DNA of 64,000 nt from Flagellimonas sp. HMM57 (GTDB lineage: Bacteria; Bacteroidota; Bacteroidia; Flavobacteriales; Flavobacteriaceae). Positions within the stretch are counted from its first letter, which is position 1; each line of letters starts with the position of its first letter. Positions 53,993 through 64,000 of this stretch are shown here, one piece after another. The translations under genes were made by a program, and so were the position numbers. The stretch spans positions 124,001 to 188,000 of the forward strand of contig NZ_CP090004.1 of the NCBI RefSeq assembly GCF_021390175.1. Reading direction: 5' to 3'. The notes below the pieces were generated by a model that did not search any database, was not told where the DNA came from, and worked only from the letters and a program-made list of their open reading frames with translations.

Positions 53993-56017
53993 ATGAAAAA
54001 TTATTTACGATTGAAGAACTATCTATTTTTGGTAGTTCTAACGGTATTTGTATTTTCTTCTTGTGACAAAGAAGATGATGGAGCAACAGACAAAGAAACT
54101 GAAGCCCAAAGTACCATTGTACAAACTGCACAGAACACAGATGCTTTAACATCATTGGTTGCAGCATTGACCAAAGCTGATGAAAACGAAGATTCAGATT
54201 TGGTCGGTACCCTTAATGGTGAAGGAACCTTTACTGTATTTGCCCCTACCAATGAAGCTTTTACGGAACTTTTCCAAGAATTGGATGATTTTGATTCACT
54301 TGCGGATTTTGACACACCAGAAAAAAGAAGCATTCTTGCCACCATTCTACAGTATCATGTAGTTTCCGGTGTTGCGGCCACAGCTGAAAGTTTGGATAAC
54401 GAACAAAAGATTCCTACCGTTCAGGGAGAGGACGTCACCATTCGTCTTGACGATGATACCGTATTCGTCCAAGACGCGACAGATGCAGATGCTGAGGTTA
54501 TTATTGAAGACGTAACAACTTCAAATGGTATTGTACATGTTATTGACAAAGTGCTTTTACCACAAACAATTATCGATGCGCTTAATGAAGAGGAAGTGAC
54601 CTCAACCTTAGTGGATATTGTTGTAGCAACGGACGCTTTGTCCTTGTTGGAAGAAGCAGTTATCAAAGCTGGTTTGGTCAATACATTGAACGGGGAAGGC
54701 CCATTTACAGTTTTTGCCCCGACAGATGATGCTTTTGTAGCATTGTTAGGAATCTTGGGAGATGATTACAGCTCTTTGGAAGATTTTGATACCGAAGAAG
54801 AAATCGCTCTTTTACGAAATATTCTATTATATCATGTAATTCCTGCAAAAGTGTTGGAAGCTGATTTACAACCAGGTGATGTACCAACTGCTTTTGATGG
54901 AAATTCAATAAGCGTAATTGCAAGTAACGATACTTTTGTAATCGGAGATGCTTCCGATGTAAACGCAAATATTACAGGTACGGATATCATGGCATCCAAT
55001 GGCGTTGCACATACCATAGATAAAGTGTTATTGCCACAAGCTGCATTGGATTTTGTAGCCTCTTTGCAATTGAAAACCATCGTGGAAATTGCAGTTGAAA
55101 CCGATGACCTTGGCCTTTTGGTAGAAGCATTGCAGACCGCCAATGCAGGTTTGGTAGAAACTTTAAGTGGTGATGGACCATTTACGGTATTCGCTCCAAC
55201 AAACCAAGCCTTTAAAGACTTGTTGGATTTCTTGGGAGATGACTTCAAGAGTCTTGCCGATTTTGACACACAAGAAGAAAAAGACTTACTGGTAACGGTC
55301 CTTACCTACCATGTGGTTGCAGGTAATGCCGCATTTTCTGACACATTAAATAATGGAGATCAAATTGAAACCTTCCAAGGTGAAAACGTTGGCATCAATA
55401 TTAAAGATGGAACAATTCATATTGAAGATGCTACAGAAGACAACGCAACCGTAGTCCTTGAAGACGTTGAAGCTAGTAACGGTGTGGTTCATGTTATCAA
55501 CAAAGTACTGGTTCCTCAAGCCGCTTTGGATATTCTTTTCCCACCAAAACCCAATATTGTTGAATTGGCACAATCAGTTGATGATTTAAGCCTTTTGGTA
55601 GCTGCCTTAATCCAGGCTGATGCAGGTCTAGTGGATGCTTTAGGCGGTGACGGACCATTTACGGTATTCGCTCCTACCAATAAAGCTTTCAAAGAATTAT
55701 TGAATGGTTTGGGAAATAACTACAATAGTTTAGAAGATTTTGATACACCTGAAGAAAAAGCATTATTGGCTCAATTGTTATTGTACCATGTTGTAGCTGG
55801 GGAAGCAATCCCATCTTCGGCTATCACTGGCCATGTAGAGCTAACAACGGAACAAGGTGAGAAGATTGAAGCAGTTGCGGGACACCCTATCAAAATCAGG
55901 GACAAAACACATACTCCTGCAAAAGTAGTTGCAGCGGATAATGAAGCTAGTAACGGTATTGTACATATTATAGACAAAGTGCTTCTACCACAAGAAATAA
56001 TAGATGCACTTCATTAA
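53993..56017 (+). CDS. Fasciclin lipoprotein, four FAS1 domains (second)
   Basis: A 674-residue lipoprotein (Cys24, then DKEDDG) with four FAS1 domains at about 40-197, 202-358, 360-518 and 520-674. All keep FAPTN/FAPTD, a YHVV(S/A)G strand and the NGVVHVIDKVLLPQ closing strand. Domains 1, 3 and 4 are very alike. The domain order and length match the 50214 gene, so the two are probably paralogues. A hairpin at 56064-56099 ends the array. Confidence 0.95.
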   Translation: MKNYLRLKNYLFLVVLTVFVFSSCDKEDDGATDKETEAQSTIVQTAQNTDALTSLVAALTKADENEDSDLVGTLNGEGTFTVFAPTNEAFTELFQELDDFDSLADFDTPEKRSILATILQYHVVSGVAATAESLDNEQKIPTVQGEDVTIRLDDDTVFVQDATDADAEVIIEDVTTSNGIVHVIDKVLLPQTIIDALNEEEVTSTLVDIVVATDALSLLEEAVIKAGLVNTLNGEGPFTVFAPTDDAFVALLGILGDDYSSLEDFDTEEEIALLRNILLYHVIPAKVLEADLQPGDVPTAFDGNSISVIASNDTFVIGDASDVNANITGTDIMASNGVAHTIDKVLLPQAALDFVASLQLKTIVEIAVETDDLGLLVEALQTANAGLVETLSGDGPFTVFAPTNQAFKDLLDFLGDDFKSLADFDTQEEKDLLVTVLTYHVVAGNAAFSDTLNNGDQIETFQGENVGINIKDGTIHIEDATEDNATVVLEDVEASNGVVHVINKVLVPQAALDILFPPKPNIVELAQSVDDLSLLVAALIQADAGLVDALGGDGPFTVFAPTNKAFKELLNGLGNNYNSLEDFDTPEEKALLAQLLLYHVVAGEAIPSSAITGHVELTTEQGEKIEAVAGHPIKIRDKTHTPAKVVAADNEASNGIVHIIDKVLLPQEIIDALH

Positions 56018-56063
56018 CAAAATCTATTAGAAAAAGAGAATTTTGTAAGTTTTTATTTATTAA

Positions 56064-56099
56064 AATCCCCGTGATTTAAATTACGGGGATTGCTTTTTA
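56064..56099 (+). terminator. Terminator after the last fasciclin gene
   Basis: AATCCCCGT pairs with ACGGGGATT around a ten-base loop, followed by GCTTTTT. It is 46 bases after the stop codon. Confidence 0.85.
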
Positions 56100-56248
56100 A
56101 AGATGATTTTTACCGTTAATCGATGACACATCAAAAGCGTCTCGTTTACCATACAAAACCGTCTATTTTACAACTATTACTTTTTTTAGCAGGTATTTAG
56201 ATGCATCTTTGAAGTCCCAAATCTTTCCAAACTAAATCTATAAATGGT

Positions 56249-56281
56249 GAAACTCTCCTTAAATACTAAGGAGAGTTTTTA
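56249..56281. terminator. Hairpin at the 3' side of yidC
   Basis: AAACTCTCCTT / AAGGAGAGTTT with a seven-base loop. The T run is better on the plus strand (five) than on the minus strand (three), but the site is 20 bases past the yidC stop codon, so it probably ends yidC and blocks read-through from the fasciclin side. Between 56018 and 56300 I see nothing else. Confidence 0.7.
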
Positions 56282-56300
56282 CTTTTGAATCGATCTTGAT

Positions 56301-58169
56301 TTAACGCTTCCCAGTCTTCTTTTGCGCCTCTGCCTGCTCCATCATTTCCCGCATCTTTTTCTGGAACTTGTTCTCCTTTTTGGGCTTTTTCTTGTTCTCT
56401 TGAATCTGGGCGTGGATTTTATCCTCATCCAAAATGTAATTTTTAATTGCCAACATAATAAAGATGGTAATCAAGTTGGAGATAAAGTAATATAGACTCA
56501 AACCACTAGCGTAGTTGTTAAAGAAAAACAACATCATTACCGGTGACAGGTACATAATGAATTTCATATTGGGCATACCGGGTTGCTGTTGCATCTGCAT
56601 ACTCTGTCCAGTCGTCATCGTCATATAGAAGAATATCGCCACTGATGCCAAAATTGGAAAGAGACTCACATGATCACCGTAAAACGGAATCGCAAATGGT
56701 AAATTAAAAATAGTATCATAAGACGAAAGGTCTTCGGCCCATAAGAAAGACTTTTGCCGTAATGCAAATGACGTGGGGAAGAACATGAACAACGAATAAA
56801 AGATGGGCAATTGCAACAATGCAGGAATACAGCCGCTCATGGGGCTCACACCAGCTTTGTTGTACAGCTTCATGGTTTCCTGCTGCTTCTTCATTGCATT
56901 GTCCTTATACTTCTCGTTTAACTCCGTAATCTCTGGCTTTAAAACTTTCATTTTGGCCTGGGAGAGATACGACTTATAGGTTACCGGAGATAATGCCAAC
57001 CGTACAATAATGGTCATTACGATAATGGCAATACCAAATGGCAAGAACGAGCTTAAGAATTCATAAAATGGTGTAAAGACATACCTGTTTATCCAACCGA
57101 ATATTCCCCAACCAAAGGGAATGGATTCCACCAAGCCCAAATCTTTGTAATCATCCAGTACTTTAACATCTGTAGGACCATAATACCAATGCATGTTTTG
57201 GGAAAGTTCCCCACCTTGCAGTTCTATGGGCGCCTTTGTACGAAACGCTTTTGTAAAGAGTGTTTCCTTACTTTCTTCCTCTACCAAGTTCTTGGAACTC
57301 AGTTCTGCATTTTTAAAATGATTGTCCGTTGCTAAAATAGAGCTGAAAAAATGTTGACGATAGGATAACCATTTTACATCAACCTCGGTCTCTTCGTCCA
57401 AATCGCTGCTCTCGGAAAGCTTGCTTATTTTTCCCTCATCGTGATTATAGGTCAAACGTGTATAACGATTTTCATAGTTGACACTCTTGTTGTGCCGTAT
57501 ACCCTTAACGTCCCATTCCAATTCAATAGGGCGGCTTGAATTTAGTACCCCATTAAGACCTTGGGAACGAATCGTAAAATCTACCAAATAATCGGTTGGC
57601 TTCATTTCATAGCGGTATTCCAAAAACTGACTTTCGGAAATCTTCGCTTTCATGGAAAGGACTTGATTATCGCCACTTTTTGTCGATGAAGGTTCAAAAA
57701 ACAAATCCTTTGTATTAAGGACCCTATTATCCGATGTAGAAAAATTAAGTCCAAAACTGGCATTTCCTTCTTTTACCAGATATACCGGAACAGAATCGTG
57801 GGTCACAAAATTTTTCATTTTGGCCTCAACAATTTGTCCTCCTTTGTTGGCCACCTCTAGATAAAGTACATCGTTTTCAATTGTTGTAGTGCCTTCTGAA
57901 GCTTTTGTAAATCCAAAAGCCCCAACTGAACCCTTATAATTGGCCACTGCAGTGGAATCCTGTAAATCTATGGTGACAGGAGTATTTGTAACTTCCTGCT
58001 GATTTTTCTCTTCTTCTTTTTGCGCTTCGGCCTCAATCTTTTCTTGCTCTGCTTTTTGGGCTTCAAGCTCTTCAGGTGTTGGTTGATTTTGGTAGAACAT
58101 AAAAATGAGTATTCCAAAAATCAATACAAAACCAATAATGGATTTGACGTCCAGTTTCTTTTCTTCCAT
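56301..58169 (-). CDS. yidC: Membrane protein insertase YidC
   Basis: Inserts proteins into the inner membrane, alone or with Sec. A membrane segment at 10-25 and a Glu/Gln-rich periplasmic linker precede the large periplasmic domain (about 75-350). The conserved insertase core has five membrane segments with ...GWGIFGWINRYVFTPFYEFLSS, RLALSPVTYKSY, and PMSGCIPALLQLPIFYSLF. The 622-residue length fits Bacteroidota YidC, and the C-terminus is Lys-rich for ribosome contact. It lies about 70 bases downstream of pyrG on the same strand, a flavobacterial gene pair. Confidence 0.96.
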   Translation of the reverse strand: MEEKKLDVKSIIGFVLIFGILIFMFYQNQPTPEELEAQKAEQEKIEAEAQKEEEKNQQEVTNTPVTIDLQDSTAVANYKGSVGAFGFTKASEGTTTIENDVLYLEVANKGGQIVEAKMKNFVTHDSVPVYLVKEGNASFGLNFSTSDNRVLNTKDLFFEPSSTKSGDNQVLSMKAKISESQFLEYRYEMKPTDYLVDFTIRSQGLNGVLNSSRPIELEWDVKGIRHNKSVNYENRYTRLTYNHDEGKISKLSESSDLDEETEVDVKWLSYRQHFFSSILATDNHFKNAELSSKNLVEEESKETLFTKAFRTKAPIELQGGELSQNMHWYYGPTDVKVLDDYKDLGLVESIPFGWGIFGWINRYVFTPFYEFLSSFLPFGIAIIVMTIIVRLALSPVTYKSYLSQAKMKVLKPEITELNEKYKDNAMKKQQETMKLYNKAGVSPMSGCIPALLQLPIFYSLFMFFPTSFALRQKSFLWAEDLSSYDTIFNLPFAIPFYGDHVSLFPILASVAIFFYMTMTTGQSMQMQQQPGMPNMKFIMYLSPVMMLFFFNNYASGLSLYYFISNLITIFIMLAIKNYILDEDKIHAQIQENKKKPKKENKFQKKMREMMEQAEAQKKTGKR

Positions 58170-58238
58170 GAAAGTTATTTAGTGAAAAATCTACTTTTTC
58201 GACTTTTAAAGTGGCAAATATATGTCCAAAACTGGAGT

Positions 58239-60014
<1,776 letters not shown>

Positions 60015-60100
60015 TTACGTTTCAGAACGTATATTGCAGTATCGGTATAAGTTATCTATATACCTATTTTTCAAATAATTATAAATCAACAACAAACCCC

Positions 60101-60901
60101 ATGAAATTGTACTTTACTGGTCCCGGTATTTTTCTTTTCTTTTTAATTCTTTTAACAGCTGCTTGCAACGATAATTTTGAGACATCTGACGTTTTAATCA
60201 ATGAAATCAATGAGGAAAACAGCATAGACGAAGAGAATGGCGAAGAAACCGCTACAGATGGTGACGGCGAAAAAAATGAAGAAGGTGGGAATACTGACGA
60301 AACAGGAGATTCCACTAATGATGAAACTGGGGACGAAACTACGGGAGATGAAAACACAGAAGACCAGACTGAGGACGAAAATACAGGAGATGAGACTGGT
60401 GACGAAACCACGGGAGATGAAACAGGGGATGAAAACACCGGAGATGAGAACACGGCAAGTGCAATCGTAGGAAATTGGGAACTGGTAAGCGCTACTATAA
60501 ATGATGGTCAAGGCTCTACCAATGTAGAAAATTTTGGCGTTGTTAGCTTTCCATTTTCAGCTTCGTCAAAAGATGAAAATGCTCAGATTACTTTTTCTGA
60601 AAATCCAAATGTGGTTAATGGCACAGGACAATATACCATCATTGTTACGTATACCATTGCTGGAAGCGAGATTACGGACGAGTCCAGTCTTGAAAGCCCT
60701 ATTACCAATGGCACATGGCAACAATCCAATAACGATCTGACCATAACAGGCGGCGATGAAAATATACCCGGTGATTTTACTATAAACGAGCTTACTGACA
60801 ACAGAATGGTATTGGAAGTTCCTTTTGATAGGACAATACCTGTAGGCGAACTAGAAGTGGATGCAACCGGCACTTTGGTCATTACACTAAATAAAATGTA
60901 G
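60101..60901 (+). CDS. Lipoprotein with acidic repeat linker and lipocalin-like domain
   Basis: The ATG at 60101 gives a lipoprotein signal (LTAAC, Cys22). A linker of about 90 residues follows, built from GDETG/GDENTG-type repeats of Asp, Glu, Gly, Thr and Asn. The C-terminal domain (about 125-267) starts IVGNWELVSATINDG and has the strand pattern of lipocalin-like proteins (QITFSENP, TNGTWQQSNNDLTITGG, MVLEVPF). It is probably a surface lipoprotein held away from the membrane by a charged, possibly cation-binding stalk. Ligand unknown. Confidence 0.8.
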   Translation: MKLYFTGPGIFLFFLILLTAACNDNFETSDVLINEINEENSIDEENGEETATDGDGEKNEEGGNTDETGDSTNDETGDETTGDENTEDQTEDENTGDETGDETTGDETGDENTGDENTASAIVGNWELVSATINDGQGSTNVENFGVVSFPFSASSKDENAQITFSENPNVVNGTGQYTIIVTYTIAGSEITDESSLESPITNGTWQQSNNDLTITGGDENIPGDFTINELTDNRMVLEVPFDRTIPVGELEVDATGTLVITLNKM

Positions 60902-60917
60902 GATTTTATTTAGGGAG

Positions 60918-61157
60918 TCAGGATTTTTGTGGAAATTCTTTTTGAATTTTTCTAATCATGGGTTCTAGTCCGTTGTCTTTAATATCCAACATTGTACTTA
61001 GAAACTCCCCTAATTTTCCTTTGGGAAACCCTTTTTGTCTGAACCACACTAAATAAGGTAAGGGCAAATCTACTAGGTAACTATCCTTAAACTTACCAAA
61101 AGGCATTTTGTAATGGGCAAGTTCCACTAATTTCTCTTTATTGGGTCGAATTTCCAT
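60918..61157 (-). CDS. DUF3820 protein
   Basis: A 79-residue protein with the DUF3820 signature YKMPFGKFKDSYLVDLPLPYLVWF (residues ~17-40). In other bacteria this small domain stands alone or is part of nuclease-like proteins; its function is not known. It diverges from the hydroxypyruvate-isomerase-like gene with 44 bases between the starts and converges on the lipoprotein gene, 16 bases away. Confidence 0.88.
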   Translation of the reverse strand: MEIRPNKEKLVELAHYKMPFGKFKDSYLVDLPLPYLVWFRQKGFPKGKLGEFLSTMLDIKDNGLEPMIRKIQKEFPQKS

Positions 61158-61201
61158 TTATTTAACTAAAGTACTATCTTTCTAAAGATAAATACTTCAT
61201 C

Positions 61202-62059
61202 ATGAAGCGAAGAAATTTCATTAACACCGTTGCAGTAGGTTCGGCGGGCATACTATCCAGCTCTTCCTTGGCCCAGCAGGAACAAAAAGATTTTGTACTG
61301 AAAAACAATATCAATCATAGCGTCTGCCAATGGTGCTTCAATCATTTGCCGTTGGAAGAATTTCTTCAAATATTAAATGGATTGGGGATACAGGCAATTG
61401 ATTTAATAGGTCCTAAGGATTGGCCACTTTTAAAAAAGTACGATATCCATTGCTCCATGTGCAACGGTGCCGAAATTAGTCTTACCGAAGGATGGAACGA
61501 CCCAAAATATCATGAAGAGCTAATAGAAAACTATACGGATATTATCCCACAAGTGGCAGAAGCCGGATATACCAACTTGATTTGCTTTAGCGGCAACCGT
61601 AGAGGCATAAATGACTACGTAGGATTGCAAAACTGCGTGGATGGGCTTTCTAAAATTATGCCATTGGCGGAAAAACATGGGGTGGTAATCCAAATGGAAC
61701 TATTTAATCAAGTGAATCATCCAGATTATATGTGCGATAGCTCTATTTGGGGTGTTGAACTTTGCAAACATTTAGGGAGCGAAAATTTTAAACTGCTCTT
61801 TGATATTTACCACATGCAAATTCAAGAGGGAGATATTATCCGAAGTATTCAAAACTACCATCCTTATTTTGGACATTACCATACTGCAGGTGTTCCGGGA
61901 AGGAATGAAATTGACGAAACCCAAGAACTCTATTACCCAGCTATCATGAAAGCTATTTTGGATACTGGATTTAAGGGTCACGTGGCCCAAGAGTTTATTG
62001 TTACCTGGGAGGATAAAATCGGGGCGCTTAAAGATGCTTTTTTACGGTGTGATGTTTAA
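61202..62059 (+). CDS. Hydroxypyruvate isomerase-like TIM-barrel protein, exported
   Basis: A 285-residue sugar phosphate isomerase/epimerase (xylose-isomerase-like TIM barrel). The metal-binding Glu and His positions lie in VVIQMELFNQ, FKLLFDIYHMQ, YFGHYHTAGVPGRNEID and GHVAQEFI, as in the hydroxypyruvate isomerase family. The start KRRNFINTVAVGSAG is a twin-arginine type signal (RRNF), so the folded enzyme should be exported to the periplasm. Substrate not proven. It converges directly on the serine hydrolase gene (62060). Confidence 0.88.
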   Translation: MKRRNFINTVAVGSAGILSSSSLAQQEQKDFVLKNNINHSVCQWCFNHLPLEEFLQILNGLGIQAIDLIGPKDWPLLKKYDIHCSMCNGAEISLTEGWNDPKYHEELIENYTDIIPQVAEAGYTNLICFSGNRRGINDYVGLQNCVDGLSKIMPLAEKHGVVIQMELFNQVNHPDYMCDSSIWGVELCKHLGSENFKLLFDIYHMQIQEGDIIRSIQNYHPYFGHYHTAGVPGRNEIDETQELYYPAIMKAILDTGFKGHVAQEFIVTWEDKIGALKDAFLRCDV

Positions 62060-63130
62060 TTAATCCAACAAAGCGGGCACGATATATTCATTCATAAGCT
62101 CATCGGTATACGAATGGGCTTTTCTTTTACCGTAATTGGTGGTCGTAATCACTACGACGGTATTAAGTTCAGGCATCGAGAGCACTTTCTGTCCGCCATT
62201 TCCCGACATGTAGTAAGCACCATACTTCTTACCAGAACCAAAAGACTTTATCCAAAGCAAGTAACCATAATCAACCCCTTCCCTAGCATTTGCCTTTGGG
62301 GTTGTAGCCTTTTTGACCCATTCTTTGGAAAGGATTTGCTTACCATCCCATTCACCATTTTGAAGAAAAAGTTGAATCATTTTTAAAAAGTCACGGCTTC
62401 TATATTCACTTCCCCCTGCAGTATTCAAAGTTTTATAAGGATTGTAATGCAGTTGGTAATCCTTTATATTCAAAGGATCAAACAGGTTTTGTTTAGCAAA
62501 ACCATCCAAGGGCATTTTCACAGCACTTTCAACTACTTCGGCGATAGCAGCTGCTCCAGCGGAACAATAACTCATGACCCTTCCATAAGGAGAGTCGGCT
62601 GGTTTTGGCCCAAAAGGATAGGAACGAATGGGTAGATCCAGAAAAAACTGAAGCCAATCTTCCACAATATACATTCGCTCTTCATTTCCCCTGGAAAACA
62701 TATTGCCATCATCACATTCCAAAATGGAACTCATGGTCAGTAAATCTTCTATAGAGATATCCTGCTTTCTTGCGTCCTGGTTTTTTACAGGCAATCTCGG
62801 GATGACATAATCGAAAATCTTATCTTTTTCAGACTTAATAAATCCTTTATCAATAGCAATTCCTGTTAGTATTGTAGCCATCGTTTTGGTCACGGACCTG
62901 GTATTGTGCTTGGTATTTAAATCGGCGCCATTGTAATAGCTCTCAAAAATCAATTTTCCATCTTTAGCTACCAATACACTGGTTATGTTTTCATAATCGC
63001 CCTTACTGATTTTTTCCCTCATTGTATTGAAAAGAGGACTATCGAGTCTATGTTTTTCTGAAAAATCCAACTGAGCTGTCAATATCCATGGAAAGGTAAA
63101 GACGAATACTAAAAAAAGTAACTTATTCAT
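62060..63130 (-). CDS. Beta-lactamase family serine hydrolase, exported
   Basis: From the ATG at 63130 the signal peptide covers about residues 1-20 (LTAQ). The class C beta-lactamase/DD-peptidase fold has SVTK (79-82) as the SxxK motif and YCS (188-190) at the Tyr-x-Asn position, so the usual third residue Asn is Ser; GNGGQK near the C-terminus may be the KTG equivalent. Such proteins are often esterases or peptidases rather than true beta-lactamases. The frame is open to 63169, but that start lacks a proper signal. Confidence 0.88.
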   Translation of the reverse strand: MNKLLFLVFVFTFPWILTAQLDFSEKHRLDSPLFNTMREKISKGDYENITSVLVAKDGKLIFESYYNGADLNTKHNTRSVTKTMATILTGIAIDKGFIKSEKDKIFDYVIPRLPVKNQDARKQDISIEDLLTMSSILECDDGNMFSRGNEERMYIVEDWLQFFLDLPIRSYPFGPKPADSPYGRVMSYCSAGAAAIAEVVESAVKMPLDGFAKQNLFDPLNIKDYQLHYNPYKTLNTAGGSEYRSRDFLKMIQLFLQNGEWDGKQILSKEWVKKATTPKANAREGVDYGYLLWIKSFGSGKKYGAYYMSGNGGQKVLSMPELNTVVVITTTNYGKRKAHSYTDELMNEYIVPALLD

Positions 63131-63208
63131 TTGATTGCTTTTGATTATCACAACAAATAAAGGCAACATTTTTCCTTTAAAATAGAACGTATTTAACCTG
63201 ATTAATTC

Positions 63209-64000
63209 CTAAAAAAATCGCTGTCTGTATCTTTTTGGTGTCTCACTAAAATAGGATTTGAAAGTTCGCGTAAAATGACTGTGATCGGAAAAACCGCATT
63301 CATGTGCAATTTCGGTCAACGATAATGAGCGGTTGCCCAATAAGGGAATTGCTTTTTTAATCTTATTTCGACGGATATAATCTCCCAAGGTTGTATTCAA
63401 ATATTTTGGTAGACTTCTGGACAAATGGACTGGATGTATCCCTAAAGTGTTAGAGAGTGAGGTCAAGGTTAAGTTCTCCACATCATCATAAATTAGTTGC
63501 TTCAACTGGTCTATCCAGTATGGCTCCATATTTATGCCTGATAGGTTTTTGCCCCATATTTCATCGCATAGCTGCAACATCAAAACATCCATGGACAACT
63601 TTGAATCATCATCATCCTTTTTAAATTCGTAGTAAATTTTAGCCAAAGTTTCATGCAATCTGGGGTCTTTCATGATTTTGCTGCCCTCCCAAAGTTCTGT
63701 ATCCAACTTTTTGTTTTGAAACCATTGTCTATCCAATTCAATATGAAACCCGCGTGCACTTACAGTTTCTTTGGTATTCATATGAGTTTCTTCCCAGTTA
63801 TGAAAAAGAAAGCTCCCTGGGGGACAAAGGGTGGTTTTATGTTGATTGATATCCTTCAGATTCCCTTCTAGTACATACATGAAATAGGGATTTTCATGAT
63901 AATGCCAATCAGTCTTCGGTAAGTGATAATCATACTCGGAGAAGGAAACACCAGTATTTTCCAATTCCAATTTACGGATACCGTAATAGTTGCCCTTTTT
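63209..64000 (-). CDS. AraC family transcriptional regulator (cut by right edge)
   Basis: The frame is open to base 64000, so the true start is outside the window; the TTG at 63970 is not needed. The N-terminal cupin-like sensor (WHYHENPYFMYVLEGNLKD, PPGSFLFHNWEETH) probably binds a small molecule. The C-terminal AraC domain has two helix-turn-helix units, LTSLSNTLGIHPVHLSRSL and LTEIAHECGFSDHSHFTRTF. It lies about 79 bases from the start of the serine hydrolase gene downstream. Its targets are not known. Confidence 0.92.
   Translation of the reverse strand, partial: KKGNYYGIRKLELENTGVSFSEYDYHLPKTDWHYHENPYFMYVLEGNLKDINQHKTTLCPPGSFLFHNWEETHMNTKETVSARGFHIELDRQWFQNKKLDTELWEGSKIMKDPRLHETLAKIYYEFKKDDDDSKLSMDVLMLQLCDEIWGKNLSGINMEPYWIDQLKQLIYDDVENLTLTSLSNTLGIHPVHLSRSLPKYLNTTLGDYIRRNKIKKAIPLLGNRSLSLTEIAHECGFSDHSHFTRTFKSYFSETPKRYRQRFF

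Noticed and set aside
60079..60453. Minus-strand open frame with a SSPV repeat
   Set aside because: It mirrors the acidic GDETG linker; the plus-strand gene has a lipoprotein signal and a folded domain.

Overview
The window looks like a chromosomal segment of a marine-type member of the Flavobacteriaceae (Bacteroidota). The evidence is AT-rich DNA, promoters of the Bacteroidota type (TTTG near -33, TAnnTTTG near -7), almost no Shine-Dalgarno sequences, many Sec and lipoprotein signals with an acidic stretch after the lipobox cysteine, and flavobacterial gene families and neighbourhoods (pyrR-pyrB-rnz, DUF3817, DUF3820, GIN-domain and DUF4097 proteins, SpoIIM/DUF4129/DUF4350/MoxR/DUF58). I cannot name a genus. 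I see no tRNA, rRNA, CRISPR array, transposase or prophage.

Layout. 0-2.3 kb: pyrR, pyrB, a small conserved protein and the start of rnz (cut by the left edge), all on the minus strand. 2.3-4.8 kb: rpsA with its own promoter and terminator, divergent from a BON-LysM protein. 4.8-7.25 kb: an accessory patch in which a degenerate ~250-bp repeat (hairpin, terminator, leader) stands twice, each copy in front of an exported-protein gene of unknown function; the first of these genes is frameshifted. 7.3-10.5 kb: cmk and lon. 10.7-13.6 kb: an ECF sigma factor, a putative anti-sigma factor and two repeat-built cell-envelope proteins (DUF4097 and GIN domain). 13.7-21.1 kb: a zinc-ribbon membrane protein, an MFS transporter, an M48 lipoprotein protease, a GH31 alpha-glucosidase and a frameshifted glgB. 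21.2-25.3 kb: a collagen-like lipoprotein, two msrB genes separated by thirteen copies of a heptanucleotide, a DUF1572 protein, lpdA and a DUF3817 protein. 25.3-29.9 kb: aroQ, xerD and small beta-barrel proteins. 30-34.6 kb: GH13 alpha-glucosidase, type II NADH dehydrogenase, M20 amidohydrolase. 34.6-39.3 kb: a second ECF sigma factor with a membrane partner, an acyltransferase, a NUDIX hydrolase, a lipoprotein PPIase, a TRIC-family channel and an RDD protein. 39.4-45.5 kb: the SpoIIM-DUF4129-DUF4350-MoxR-DUF58 operon. 45.5-48.1 kb: a small exported protein, nitronate monooxygenase, mnmA. 48.3-56.0 kb: four fasciclin lipoproteins carrying thirteen FAS1 domains, plus a SIMPL lipoprotein. 56.3-59.9 kb: yidC and pyrG (frameshifted near its start). 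60.1-64 kb: an acidic-linker lipoprotein, a DUF3820 protein, a hydroxypyruvate-isomerase-like protein, a serine hydrolase and an AraC-type regulator cut by the right edge.

How it fits together. Housekeeping genes (pyrimidine synthesis, translation, proteolysis, redox, tRNA thiolation, membrane insertion) alternate with envelope genes. Three accessory systems stand out: the ECF/anti-sigma/DUF4097/GIN operon, the four-gene fasciclin array, whose proteins are probably displayed on the cell surface, and the repeat-flanked exported-protein patch at 4.8-7.25 kb. Three genes (the 5.1-kb gene, glgB, pyrG) are each restored by adding one base to a homopolymer. Because pyrG is normally essential, base-calling error is the leading explanation for that lesion and a candidate for the other two.
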